Of a stretch of 44,274 nucleotides of DNA, positions 1 to 8,126 are shown in pieces. The DNA is from Faeciplasma sp964650705 (GTDB taxonomy: Bacteria; Bacillota; Clostridia; Oscillospirales; Ruminococcaceae): contig CAZYUJ010000013.1 in assembly GCA_964650705.1 (NCBI GenBank), positions 1 to 44,274 on the forward strand. The letters run 5' to 3'. The notes beneath the pieces were generated by a model, which was not told where the DNA came from, searched no databases, and worked only from the letters and a program-made list of their open reading frames with translations. Both the position numbers and the translations under genes were made by a program. Numbering within the stretch: position 1 is the first letter of the stretch; the number at the start of each line of letters is the position of its first letter.

Positions 1-33
1 GAAATTCACTGGAATTTTTGATATGTTGCACTT

Positions 34-315
34 ATGAGATTGCAGCTACCGAAAATTCGCGATCCCGAAAACCCGCATAAATACTGGGTTTTTGGACCTC
101 GTTATTCTTACACAGTTGCGGCAGAACAGAAGGCAAGAAAGACCTATGACAACATTTTGAGACTCGTTGATGACCCTGATGTCAGAGACGTTATCAAGTT
201 CCTTCGCCAGCGCGAGATAGTTCACTTCCAGCGCTTCGGTGAGGCGCTAAGACTTGTGACCGATCAGCTCGATTCTCAGAATTTCTATGCCTTTAACCCC
301 AGCTTTGATAAGTAA
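34..315 (+). CDS. cotJC: CotJC-like spore coat protein (manganese catalase family), C-terminal part
   Basis: The 93-residue product ends in the segment typical of clostridial CotJC proteins: AAEQKARKTYDNILRLVDDP, then a VRDVIKFLRQREIVHFQRF block and a NFYAFNPSFDK tail. This ferritin-like family belongs to the spore coat; the REIVHF motif carries metal-ligand Glu and His. Full-length members are about 190-200 residues, so roughly half is missing. The frame is closed by a TGA at 19-21, the first 35 or so residues do not resemble the family, and no clear ribosome site precedes the ATG. It is therefore either a 5'-truncated or frameshifted remnant, or the upstream part lies outside the window in another frame. 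The family call is firm; intactness is doubtful. Confidence 0.6.
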   Translation: MRLQLPKIRDPENPHKYWVFGPRYSYTVAAEQKARKTYDNILRLVDDPDVRDVIKFLRQREIVHFQRFGEALRLVTDQLDSQNFYAFNPSFDK

Positions 316-320
316 AACAA

Positions 321-351
321 AAATATCCACCCCGATAAAGGGTGGATATTT
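321..351. terminator. Bidirectional intrinsic terminator
   Basis: A perfect 12-bp stem (321-332 with 340-351, 7-nt loop) is flanked by A-rich sequence on the left and T-rich on the right. It sits between the convergent CotJC-like gene and the TPR membrane-protein gene and can serve both. Confidence 0.85.
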
Positions 352-358
352 GTTTTTA

Positions 359-1288
359 TCATACCGTCTGCTCCGCCGCTCTTTCCTCAGCTTCGATAGC
401 ATATGCCGCTTCGATCTTCTTCAAAAGCTTGAGCATATCCTCGCTCTGACGGGGAGTTTTCTTATATCCGCCCAAGGAAACGGCAAGGGTTCTTGCGTTT
501 TCCTTTTGGTGAAGGCGAAGATAGATAAGCCCGAGATACATTCCCGCCCAGACTCTTGTTTCAACAGGCTTGCACTGCAAAAGCTCCTTGAAGCCGTCCT
601 TTGCTTCGGTATAATCGCCCTCGGCATATTTGATAAGCGCTTCAACAAGCTTAAGCTCGGATTTATTCTTAAGCTTTGTTACAAAAGGCTCACCCAAAGA
701 AAGTGTTGCCTTTGCTCCGTCGATATCGCCGGTCAGGACGAAGAGCTGTGCATATAAAATATAATAGTTTGCCGCCATTTTGGAATCGAATCCGTCAAGG
801 TCGATGTCTCTTAAAACCGCAAAGGCGTTATCATAGCATCTTCCGTCGCAGTATTCCTTCGCAAGCAAAAGATCATTCTCAGCAGAAAGCCAAGTGTCCG
901 AAAGCTTCTTTCTCTTTTTCTCCAAGAGATCGAAATATTCCTTGCAGTAGCCATTCTTTTTGAGCATTTTTCTTGCACGCTTGCGCTGAGATCCCAAGCT
1001 GCCCAAAACTATCCAATAGATAATGAGAGCTGCCAAAACAACAGCCGCCATGATACAAGCCATCGTTACGCCGAAGCTGAAGTTATCTGTGATAACTTCG
1101 GGGATCTCGGCACCGAATATCTCACCCGAGAGAGTCAGGTCAAAATCCAAAAACGGTAAAAGATCATATACAGTTTCGCTTGTATATATTCCGAGTGCCA
1201 AAGCACCGACCAAGCAAAGACAAATGAATATTACTATACATGTGAGCCAAATACGCAAGGCTCTTGCTTCCTTTTTTGCTTTAATCAT
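359..1288 (-). CDS. Membrane protein with C-terminal TPR-like repeats
   Basis: The protein has two hydrophobic segments near the N terminus (about residues 15-36 and 75-97), separated by a roughly 40-residue acidic loop. A basic stretch (QRKRARKMLKKN) and a long helical region follow, with TPR-like spacing of A, Y, L and G residues (for example AANYYILYAQLFVLTGDIDG and ALIKYAEGDYTEAKDGF). The C-terminal part is probably a cytoplasmic protein-protein interaction module. The frame extends to a GTG at 1303, but that codon lies inside the ribosome site AAGAGGTGA; the ATG at 1288 is the better start. It follows the MATE gene on the same strand and has its own promoter in the 70-bp gap. No specific function is recognised. 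Confidence 0.75.
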   Translation of the reverse strand: MIKAKKEARALRIWLTCIVIFICLCLVGALALGIYTSETVYDLLPFLDFDLTLSGEIFGAEIPEVITDNFSFGVTMACIMAAVVLAALIIYWIVLGSLGSQRKRARKMLKKNGYCKEYFDLLEKKRKKLSDTWLSAENDLLLAKEYCDGRCYDNAFAVLRDIDLDGFDSKMAANYYILYAQLFVLTGDIDGAKATLSLGEPFVTKLKNKSELKLVEALIKYAEGDYTEAKDGFKELLQCKPVETRVWAGMYLGLIYLRLHQKENARTLAVSLGGYKKTPRQSEDMLKLLKKIEAAYAIEAEERAAEQTV

Positions 1289-1324
1289 CGTGTAATGTGT
1301 CACCTCTTGAAAGTTATTAAATAA

Positions 1325-1353
1325 ATTCTATCACAAACCTATGCAAAATTCAA
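1325..1353 (-). promoter_or_regulatory. Sigma-A promoter of the TPR membrane-protein gene
   Basis: On the minus strand TTGAAT (1353-1348), a 17-nt spacer and TAGAAT (1330-1325), with an extended TGA just before the -10. It lies between the MATE stop codon and the downstream start. Confidence 0.6.
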
Positions 1354-1358
1354 CACTT

Positions 1359-2774
1359 TTAATCGTTGTCCGCACGGTTATCTGCAACTAAATTATTGAC
1401 CCAGATACGTTTTTTGAGAAGTATGCTTCCTATGACGCACTTGATGACGTTTGAAAGCTGTTCGATGAGCATTATCATCGGGACGGAAAGCGTGGGCACA
1501 AACCGTGTCAAACAGAAGACCAAAGGATAGTTCACTGTCCATATCGCGACCGAATCGAACAGGAAGGTGACGATCGTTTTTCCGCCTGAGCGCAGTGTGA
1601 AATAACAGGTGTGAACATAGGCATGCACAGGCATTGTTGCCGCCATTACAAATATAAGCTTGGTCGCAAGCTGTTGGATCTGTGGCTCGGTTTTATAGAG
1701 CAACGGGAAGAAGGGCGCCACACCGCACAAAAGCAAGCCCATCACGGCACAAGAAGCAACAGATGAGAAGATGAGCTTTCTGTCCAGATCGACCGCCTTT
1801 TCCGTATCTCCCGAGCCGAGCGCATTTCCGACGATTATCGAAACGGCGCTTCCGAGCGAGAAGTATACGACGTTGAAAAGATTTGATACAGTCTGACAGA
1901 TGTTATTTGCGCTGACAACGTCGAGCCCTCTTGTGGAATAGCACTGAGCTATTGCCGCCATGCCGAGGCTCCAAAATGCCTCGTTAAGCAAAAGCGGCAG
2001 GCCTTTGATAATGATACGCTTAGTCACGTTCCACGGGATATAGAATCCCTTATAAAGTCCGACTGCGAAGGTGTTTCGCTCACGCTTGGTATGTGTCCAG
2101 ATAACGAGAATCGCAAGCTCGACATAGCGAGAAATGACGGTTGCTATTGCCGCACCGACAACTCCCAAAGCAGGTGCGCCGAATCTGCCGAATATCAAGA
2201 CATAATTCAAGCAAAGGTTGACCAAAACAGCGGCGATTCCCGAGAGCATGGGAACAAAAGTCTCGCCCGTTTCTCGAAGCGTTCCGGCATAAGCCATCGA
2301 TATCGCCCACGGGAAGAGCCCGAAGAGCATTACCGCCAAATACTCCTTGCCGAAGGCGAGCGTTGCGGAAGGGTCACCGACAGAGCCGCTGTCAGACATA
2401 TAGAGTGAGATGAGCGGTTCGGAGAAAACGCCGAAAACGCAAATTCCCAAAACGGCGATCACGGCACAGATTATAAGCTTGAATCTGAAGGTATATTTAA
2501 CGCCCTGTGTATCCTTTGTTCCGTGATATTGGGCTGTAAATATTCCCGCACCGGAAATGGCACCGAAGATTATGATGTTAAAGACGAACGTCAGCTGGTT
2601 TGCGACCGAAACGCCCGTCATAGATTCGGTTCCCGTCTGACCGACCATGATGTTGTCCAAAAGGTTAACGAAGTTACTTATGGCGTTTTGGATTATTATC
2701 GGAACGACGACCTTTATCAGCATCGAATAAAAATGCCTGTCGCCGATATATTTCTTCTTGAAGTCGGAAATCAT
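1359..2774 (-). CDS. MATE family efflux transporter
   Basis: This 471-residue polytopic membrane protein matches the MATE family in length and in two internally related six-helix halves. Near the N terminus it has IPIIIQNAISNFVNLLDNIM-type sequence (family pattern P..iq.l......D...vG), then VGQTGTESMTGVSVANQL and the repeated LGSGDTEKA/YHGTKDTQG loops that follow helices 2 and 8. MATE proteins export cationic drugs or metabolites using Na+ or H+ gradients; the substrate cannot be told here. The frame extends upstream to 2870, but the ATG at 2774 has an AAAGGAG site 7 nt before it. The gene is divergent from the marR-ABC exporter operon, which may reflect a shared efflux neighbourhood. Confidence 0.9.
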   Translation of the reverse strand: MISDFKKKYIGDRHFYSMLIKVVVPIIIQNAISNFVNLLDNIMVGQTGTESMTGVSVANQLTFVFNIIIFGAISGAGIFTAQYHGTKDTQGVKYTFRFKLIICAVIAVLGICVFGVFSEPLISLYMSDSGSVGDPSATLAFGKEYLAVMLFGLFPWAISMAYAGTLRETGETFVPMLSGIAAVLVNLCLNYVLIFGRFGAPALGVVGAAIATVISRYVELAILVIWTHTKRERNTFAVGLYKGFYIPWNVTKRIIIKGLPLLLNEAFWSLGMAAIAQCYSTRGLDVVSANNICQTVSNLFNVVYFSLGSAVSIIVGNALGSGDTEKAVDLDRKLIFSSVASCAVMGLLLCGVAPFFPLLYKTEPQIQQLATKLIFVMAATMPVHAYVHTCYFTLRSGGKTIVTFLFDSVAIWTVNYPLVFCLTRFVPTLSVPMIMLIEQLSNVIKCVIGSILLKKRIWVNNLVADNRADND

Positions 2775-2805
2775 AAGCTCTCCTTTATGTATGCAATATT
2801 TCATC

Positions 2806-2834
2806 AGTATAAATAATATCAGAAAATATGTTAA
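2806..2834 (-). promoter_or_regulatory. Candidate promoter of the MATE gene
   Basis: Minus-strand TTAACA (2834-2829), 17-nt spacer, TATACT (2811-2806), about 30 nt upstream of the start codon. Confidence 0.5.
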
Positions 2835-2910
2835 AAAGCAATAATCAATCGGCTTGTATATTTTGCACATTTTTCAAGATGAATTTTTTGTGAAACCGTC
2901 ATCAAAATCA

Positions 2911-2939
2911 TTGACATTTTTAAGGCACAGTAATATAAT
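2911..2939 (+). promoter_or_regulatory. Consensus sigma-A promoter of the marR-ABC operon
   Basis: TTGACA (2911-2916), 17-nt spacer, TATAAT (2934-2939): an exact consensus promoter. Such a strong core is consistent with control by repression, and the palindrome at 2943-2961 covers the expected transcription start. Confidence 0.85.
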
Positions 2940-2942
2940 TAA

Positions 2943-2961
2943 CACGTTAACTGTTAACGTG
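2943..2961. promoter_or_regulatory. Palindromic operator, probable MarR autoregulatory site
   Basis: CACGTTAAC-T-GTTAACGTG is a perfect 9+9 bp inverted repeat centred on 2952. It starts 4 nt after the -10 box, so a bound dimer would block initiation. MarR proteins typically bind 16-20 bp palindromes at their own promoters; assignment to the adjacent MarR is inference. Confidence 0.75.
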
Positions 2962-3007
2962 CTAACTTTTGGCAGGTTGACTGATTTTTTGTGAAAGGAT
3001 GAATTTT

Positions 3008-3472
3008 GTGAACGAACAAAATCAACGTGAGCGTGAATTGATGCACATGTTTATGCACGTATCCAGATTGCACCACATGCTCTCCGAAAGCAAGATAAGC
3101 AAGCTTGGGCTTCACAGAAGCCAGCACCACATGCTCGTTTCGGTCAAGCACAGCGGCGGAATGTGCCAAAAGGACTTGGCTAAAAAGCTTGAGATCTCCC
3201 CTGCGGCGGTTGCTGTGACATTGAAAAAGCTTGAAAATGCGGGATACATAAACCGCTGTTGTGCAAGCGATGACAACCGAATGAACACCATTGAGCTGAC
3301 CGATGCGGGAAATGAGCTTTTGGACCGCACCAAGGAATACTTCAGCTATATCGACCGTGTCACCTTCGAGGATTTCACGGAGGAAGAAATGCGGATGTTT
3401 GAAGTTCTCACCTCAAAAATGAAAAACTCGCTCAAAAAAGCTCTTGACAGAGAAGAAAAGAAAGGAGAATAG
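3008..3472 (+). CDS. MarR family transcriptional regulator
   Basis: The 154-residue protein has the MarR winged-helix layout: N-terminal dimerisation helix, then QKDLAKKLEISPAAVAVTLK (helix-turn-helix), a wing with NRCCASDDNRMNTIELTDAG (the family's D.R.....LT..G pattern), and a C-terminal dimerisation helix rich in charge. The frame also offers an ATG at 2999, but that ATG overlaps the ribosome site AAAGGA (2994-2999). The GTG at 3008 lies 8 nt after the site and is the likely start. It is the first gene of an operon with the two ABC exporter genes (2-bp gap to the next start codon) and most likely represses the operon until a ligand binds. Cysteines C114 and C115 of the longer frame fall beside the wing. 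Confidence 0.9.
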   Translation: MNEQNQRERELMHMFMHVSRLHHMLSESKISKLGLHRSQHHMLVSVKHSGGMCQKDLAKKLEISPAAVAVTLKKLENAGYINRCCASDDNRMNTIELTDAGNELLDRTKEYFSYIDRVTFEDFTEEEMRMFEVLTSKMKNSLKKALDREEKKGE

Positions 3473-3474
3473 CC

Positions 3475-5214
3475 TTGAAGCGATGGTTTAAATACATAAG
3501 ACCCTATCTTCCCTATTTCATCATCGGCCCGCTCTGCATGGTGGTTGAGGTTATCGGTGAAGTTGTTATGCCGAAGCTTTTGGCAACGGTTATAAACAAC
3601 GCTAACGACGGTGTGCTCACCGTCTCAACAAGCCTTTATACGATGCTCGGAATGATCCTTTGCGCGGTTTTGATGATGGCAGGCGGTGTCGGAGGATCAT
3701 ATTTCGGCACAAAAGCGTCCGTTAACTTTGCAGCAGACCTAAGACTTGACGTTTATAAGCAGGTTCAGAAATTTTCGTTCGCAAACATCGACAAGTTCTC
3801 AACGGGCTCGCTTGTGACAAGACTTACAAACGACGTTACTCAGCTTCAGAACTTCGTCAACATGCTTTTGCGAATGGCTATCCGCTCACCGGGTATGCTT
3901 GTGGCGGCACTCATCATGGCGATCACGATGAGCCCCAGCTTGTCGCTCGTTCTGGCAGTTACCATTCCCGTTTTGCTTTGCGGGATCGGGCTTATCATCA
4001 AGTTCGGCTTCTCAAGATTTGCCAGAGTTCAAAAGAAGATCGACGCTCTTAACTCGGGCGTTCAGGAAAACGTGACGAACGTCAGAGTTGTCAAGTCATT
4101 CGTTCGTGAAGACCACGAGAACGAGAAGTTCGCTCGCGCCAACGCCGACCTTAAAAATGCAGGCATGAGTGCGATGAAGGTCGTCATTTTCATGAGCCCT
4201 CTTATGACGCTCATCATGAATATTACCGTTCTTTGCATCATCTATTTCGGCGGCAACATCGTTTTGAATTTTGGAATGGAGGTCGGAGATCTTTCGGCAT
4301 TCATCACCTATGCCACACAGATCCTCTCCTCACTCATGATGGTTTCGATGCTTTTGATGACCTCCTCCCGTGCTATGGCTTCCGCTAAGCGTATCGGCGA
4401 GGTCTTGGATGAAAAGATAGATATTTCCGATGATGATTGTGCTTGTCCCGAGCTTACAGTCCAAAACGGCGATATCGAATTCAAGAACGTAGGCTTCAGA
4501 TATTATAAAAACAGCGAGCAGAGCGTTTTGGAGGATATAAACCTCGTGATCCCCGCAAGGTCTACTGTCGGAATCATCGGCTCGACAGGCTGTGGAAAGA
4601 CGACGCTTGTTTCGCTCATCTCACGCTTATATGACTGTGACGAGGGCGAGGTTTTGGTTGACGGCGTTAACGTCAAGGACTATTCGCTTTATAACCTCAG
4701 AGAGGGCATCGGCATGGTCTTGCAGAATAACACTCTCTTCTCCGGCTCGATCTCGGAAAACCTTCGTTGGGGCGATGAAAACGCAACGGACGAGGAAGTT
4801 ATCGCTGCTGCAAAGAGCTCACAGGCGGATAAGTTTGTTTCCTCATTCAAGGACGGCTATGACACCCTTTTGGATCAGGGCGGCACAAACGTATCAGGCG
4901 GACAGAAACAGCGTCTTTGCATCGCACGCGCTTTGCTTAAAAAGCCGAAGGTGTTGATACTCGACGACTCGACCAGTGCTGTTGACACAGCTACCGAAGC
5001 ACAGATCAGAGCGACATTCAAAAACGAGCTTGCAGACTCGACAAAGATAATCATTGCTCAAAGAATTTCCTCGGTCAAGGATGCTGATATGATCGTCGTC
5101 ATGAACGAAGGAAAGATCTCGGGCGTTGGAACACACTGTGAGCTTTTGGAATCGAACGAAGCATATCAGGAGATATATTATTCTCAGAATGATGCTCAAA
5201 GGAAGGAGGCATAA
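3475..5214 (+). CDS. ABC exporter half-transporter with degenerate catalytic site (subunit A)
   Basis: This is a 579-residue type IV ABC exporter half-molecule: six-helix membrane domain (residues about 15-310) followed by an ATPase domain. Walker A is GSTGCGKT (369-376), the signature is VSGGQ (473-477), and Walker B reads VLILDD (493-498). The usual catalytic Glu after Walker B is Asp498. That substitution is characteristic of the degenerate-site subunit of heterodimeric exporters (BmrC/BmrD, LmrC/LmrD, TM287/TM288). Translation begins at TTG 3475, 7 nt after AAAGGAG. The partner gene follows after 5 bp. The pair probably exports hydrophobic drugs or lipid-like compounds; the substrate is unknown. 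Confidence 0.92.
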   Translation: MKRWFKYIRPYLPYFIIGPLCMVVEVIGEVVMPKLLATVINNANDGVLTVSTSLYTMLGMILCAVLMMAGGVGGSYFGTKASVNFAADLRLDVYKQVQKFSFANIDKFSTGSLVTRLTNDVTQLQNFVNMLLRMAIRSPGMLVAALIMAITMSPSLSLVLAVTIPVLLCGIGLIIKFGFSRFARVQKKIDALNSGVQENVTNVRVVKSFVREDHENEKFARANADLKNAGMSAMKVVIFMSPLMTLIMNITVLCIIYFGGNIVLNFGMEVGDLSAFITYATQILSSLMMVSMLLMTSSRAMASAKRIGEVLDEKIDISDDDCACPELTVQNGDIEFKNVGFRYYKNSEQSVLEDINLVIPARSTVGIIGSTGCGKTTLVSLISRLYDCDEGEVLVDGVNVKDYSLYNLREGIGMVLQNNTLFSGSISENLRWGDENATDEEVIAAAKSSQADKFVSSFKDGYDTLLDQGGTNVSGGQKQRLCIARALLKKPKVLILDDSTSAVDTATEAQIRATFKNELADSTKIIIAQRISSVKDADMIVVMNEGKISGVGTHCELLESNEAYQEIYYSQNDAQRKEA

Positions 5215-5219
5215 GCTTT

Positions 5220-7169
5220 ATGGCAAGAACACTTGAACAGCTTCAAAAGCAATATAATAAAGCCGCCTCCGACACCAGAAGAGGTCCGGGTCCCGGCGGC
5301 CCAGGCGGCCCGAGACGAGGCCCGATGGAAAAGGGAAAAGTAAAGAACTCGAAGGCGACGATATCAAGAATAATCAGCTATTTAAAGCCATATAAATTCA
5401 GGATCATTGCCGTTCTTTGTTGCATGCTGATAAGCAATGTGACATCGCTTTGCGGTTCATATCTTTTGGCACCGATAATCAACAAGCTGACGGTTTATGT
5501 CACAGGTCAGGAGACCGAAATAAGCGCGATGGAACGCTTTGCCGACAACCTCATCTCAAAGATAACAGGGCCGGTGAACGCTCTTGTTAAAAGCGAGGTC
5601 GTGACCTATATTTTGACTGTTATCGGCATTTTTGCTGTTATCTATGCTGTGGGCATCATCACGACGTATTTACAGTCAAGGCTTATGCTTTCCATCTCTC
5701 AAGGAACCATTGAAAGCATCAGAAACGATCTGTTCCAAAAGCTTCAAAAGCTCCCCGTGAGATACTTTGACTCGAACCCCACGGGCGAAGTAATGTCGAG
5801 ATTCACAAACGATATCGACAACATCGATACCATGATCAACAACTCGCTGACTTCGATAATATCAGGCGTGGTAACACTCGTCGGTACATTTGTGTTCATG
5901 ATAACCACAAGCTGGGTGCTGACACTTATAACCGTTGTGTTCGTTCCGATATTTATGCGCTTGGGCGGACTTATCGGAAAGCTTTCTTCTCGCTATTACA
6001 GCGGTCAGCAGGCGGCTCTCGGCGCTGTTAACGGATATACCGAAGAAACCGTAACGGGACAAAAGGTCGTTAAGGTGTTCAATCATGAAAGCACTTGTGT
6101 TGAGGAGTTCACTCAGCTCAACAACGATATGCGTGACAAACAGTTCAAGGCACAGTTCTGGGGCGGCGTTATGGGCCCGATAATGGGCAATACCTCACAG
6201 ATATCCTTCGGCGTGACCGTCGGTGTGGGCGGTATCTTGTTGGTTTTGGGCAAGCTCACGCCCGGTGCGTTGACGGTATTTGCAAACTATTCACGCCAGT
6301 TCTCGATGCCTATCAACCAGCTTTCAATGCAGATGTCCACCATTTTCGCAGCACTTGCGGGCGCTGAGCGTGTGTTTGACGTTATGGACACAGCTCCCGA
6401 AGCTCCTGACAGCGAAGATGCCGTAGATACTCCCATCAAGGGCGAGGTCATCCTCAACAACGTAACATTCGGCTACGTTCCCGATAAGACCGTTCTTAAG
6501 AATATCAGCCTTTATGCTCACGCAGGACAGAAGATAGCCTTCGTCGGCTCGACGGGTGCGGGCAAAACGACTGTTACAAACCTCTTGAACCGCTTCTATG
6601 ACATCAACGAGGGCGAGATACTCATCGACGGCGTTAATGTCAAGGATTATAAGCGAGAATATTTAAGAGAGAACATCGCAATGGTCTTGCAGGACACACA
6701 CTTGTTTACGGGAACGGTTATGGAAAACATCCGTTACGGAAGACTTGATGCGACCGATGACGAGGTTATCGCCGCCGCAAAGACCGCAAGTGCTCACTCG
6801 TTCATCATGCGCCTTGAAAACGGATATGACACCGTTTTGGAATCAGACGGTGCAAACCTTTCACAAGGTCAGCGTCAGCTTCTCAATATTGCGCGTGCGG
6901 CGCTTTCCAATGCTCCCATACTCGTTTTGGACGAAGCGACATCCTCGGTCGATACCAGAACCGAGCGACACATCGAGCACGGCATGGACAGACTTATGAA
7001 GAACCGCACAACGTTCGTTATCGCTCACAGACTCTCGACCGTCAGAAACGCAAACGCCATTATGGTTTTGGAAAACGGCGAGATAATCGAGCGCGGAAAC
7101 CACGACCAGCTTTTGGAGCTCAAGGGCAGATATTACGAGCTTTACACCGGAAAGAAAGAGCTGGATTAA
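5220..7169 (+). CDS. ABC exporter half-transporter with canonical catalytic site (subunit B)
   Basis: This 649-residue partner has an unusual Gly/Pro/Arg-rich N-terminal extension (residues about 20-36), then a six-helix membrane domain with an enlarged first extracellular loop, then the ATPase domain. Walker A is GSTGAGKT (443-450), the signature is LSQGQ (547-551) instead of LSGGQ, and Walker B LVLDE ends in the catalytic Glu572. This is the reciprocal of subunit A: one complete and one degenerate ATP site per heterodimer, as in BmrCD and TM287/288. The ATG follows a GGAGGC site by 9 nt. The operon ends at the terminator at 7187. Substrate is not determinable. Confidence 0.92.
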   Translation: MARTLEQLQKQYNKAASDTRRGPGPGGPGGPRRGPMEKGKVKNSKATISRIISYLKPYKFRIIAVLCCMLISNVTSLCGSYLLAPIINKLTVYVTGQETEISAMERFADNLISKITGPVNALVKSEVVTYILTVIGIFAVIYAVGIITTYLQSRLMLSISQGTIESIRNDLFQKLQKLPVRYFDSNPTGEVMSRFTNDIDNIDTMINNSLTSIISGVVTLVGTFVFMITTSWVLTLITVVFVPIFMRLGGLIGKLSSRYYSGQQAALGAVNGYTEETVTGQKVVKVFNHESTCVEEFTQLNNDMRDKQFKAQFWGGVMGPIMGNTSQISFGVTVGVGGILLVLGKLTPGALTVFANYSRQFSMPINQLSMQMSTIFAALAGAERVFDVMDTAPEAPDSEDAVDTPIKGEVILNNVTFGYVPDKTVLKNISLYAHAGQKIAFVGSTGAGKTTVTNLLNRFYDINEGEILIDGVNVKDYKREYLRENIAMVLQDTHLFTGTVMENIRYGRLDATDDEVIAAAKTASAHSFIMRLENGYDTVLESDGANLSQGQRQLLNIARAALSNAPILVLDEATSSVDTRTERHIEHGMDRLMKNRTTFVIAHRLSTVRNANAIMVLENGEIIERGNHDQLLELKGRYYELYTGKKELD

Positions 7170-7186
7170 ACTACACCGAGTTTTGA

Positions 7187-7216
7187 AAGCCTGCTTATTA
7201 ACAAGCAGGCTTTTTT
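7187..7216 (+). terminator. Intrinsic terminator of the marR-ABC operon
   Basis: Ten-bp stem AAGCCTGCTT / AAGCAGGCTT (7187-7196 with 7203-7212), 6-nt loop and a T run. Confidence 0.9.
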
Positions 7217-7225
7217 CTTGACTAT

Positions 7226-7253
7226 TTGAAAATAAAGTGGTATTCTTTATAAT
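7226..7253 (+). promoter_or_regulatory. Promoter of the pgsA-like gene
   Basis: TTGAAA (7226-7231), 16-nt spacer, TATAAT (7248-7253). An alternative overlapping pair is TTGACT (7218) with TATTCT (7241), 17-nt spacer. Confidence 0.6.
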
Positions 7254-7285
7254 ATAAATGTTACAAAGAATGGAGGCAGGCTTAA

Positions 7286-7861
7286 ATGAGCGAACCGAGA
7301 GTTCGAGATCATCTTAAAAGGGAAGACATTTGGACGATACCTAACATCATAAGCATGCTTCGCATCGCCCTCATTCCTTTTATCATCTGGCTGTATTGCG
7401 GCCCGAAGAATTACACAGCGGCAATTATTTTGATCATTATCTCGGGACTTTCCGATATCGTTGACGGCAAGATCGCAAGAAGATTCAACATGGTCTCTAA
7501 TTTCGGCAAGTTTTTGGATCCTGTTGCCGACAAAATGACACAAGGTACGCTTATTATCTGCCTGATCTCAAGATATAAGTGGATGATCGCGCTTATCACC
7601 TTCTTCATTTTGAAGGAAGCGGTCATGTTCCTTGCGGGATACATCGTTTTCAAGAACACCGATTCTGTCAACTCGGCACAGTGGCACGGAAAATTAAGCA
7701 CTGTTGTTTTATATTCCGTCATGTTCGTGCTGATACTTTTCACAAATATCCCCGAGATCTATGCAAACGTTCTGATCCTTATTTGTGCATGTGTGATGGC
7801 GATGTCCTTGTGGCTGTATTTAAGATTTTACTATAAGCTCATTAAATCGAAAAAGAAGTGA
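7286..7861 (+). CDS. pgsA: CDP-diacylglycerol-glycerol-3-phosphate 3-phosphatidyltransferase (PgsA-like)
   Basis: This 191-residue integral membrane protein carries the CDP-alcohol phosphotransferase signature DG..AR........G...D...D: DGKIARR, then G-K-F-L-D-P-V-A-D-K, at about residues 58-82. It opens with TIPNIISMLRIALIPFIIW, typical of PgsA. PgsA makes phosphatidylglycerol phosphate from CDP-diacylglycerol and glycerol-3-phosphate in the cytoplasmic membrane, the committed step to phosphatidylglycerol and cardiolipin. A GGAGGC site precedes the ATG. Other members of the superfamily (phosphatidylserine or phosphatidylinositol-phosphate synthases) share the motif, so the acceptor is inferred from size and N-terminal similarity. 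It has its own promoter and terminator and so appears monocistronic. Confidence 0.85.
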   Translation: MSEPRVRDHLKREDIWTIPNIISMLRIALIPFIIWLYCGPKNYTAAIILIIISGLSDIVDGKIARRFNMVSNFGKFLDPVADKMTQGTLIICLISRYKWMIALITFFILKEAVMFLAGYIVFKNTDSVNSAQWHGKLSTVVLYSVMFVLILFTNIPEIYANVLILICACVMAMSLWLYLRFYYKLIKSKKK

Positions 7862-7866
7862 TCCTT

Positions 7867-7896
7867 AAGCTCTGCGGTCTTCGCGGAGCTTTTTTC
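7867..7896 (+). terminator. Intrinsic terminator of the pgsA-like gene
   Basis: Ten-pair stem (7867-7876 with 7882-7891, one G-T pair), 5-nt loop, then a T run. Confidence 0.85.
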
Positions 7897-7904
7897 TTGT
7901 AAGA

Positions 7905-8046
7905 GCGTTTATGGGCGGCGAGTGGCGCGCCGCGCCCCGAAGGGGCTGTGGCGGGCCGTGGCCGCCCTCCCCACCCCGCTCGGCACGAAACCGCACGTTG
8001 CCGTCGGCAAGCGCGGTCCCACGCCTCGCTCACAATTCCCCGACTC
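7905..8046. repeat. GC-rich structured intergenic element (copy 1)
   Basis: About 140 bp of clearly higher GC than its surroundings. It holds an outer stem GGGCGGC/GCCGCCC (7913-7919 with 7961-7967) enclosing GCCCC-GAA-GGGGC (7934-7946). A second hairpin at 7990-8017 pairs ACCGC with GCGGT around TTGCCG-T-CGGCAA. It carries GCTCGGCACG at 7978-7987, a motif present twice, inverted, in the GC-rich leader at 37488-37541. No protein is convincingly encoded. Confidence 0.5.
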
Positions 8047-8059
8047 CATAAACTATATA

Positions 8060-8088
8060 TAGACATGAAGGAAAAAATATGATACAAT
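8060..8088 (+). promoter_or_regulatory. Extended -10 promoter of the CapA-like gene
   Basis: TAGACA (8060-8065), 17-nt spacer, TACAAT (8083-8088) preceded by TGA. Confidence 0.6.
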
Positions 8089-8126
8089 AAGGTCAACTGA
8101 TTGCTGAATTGAAGTGAGGTGCAAAA

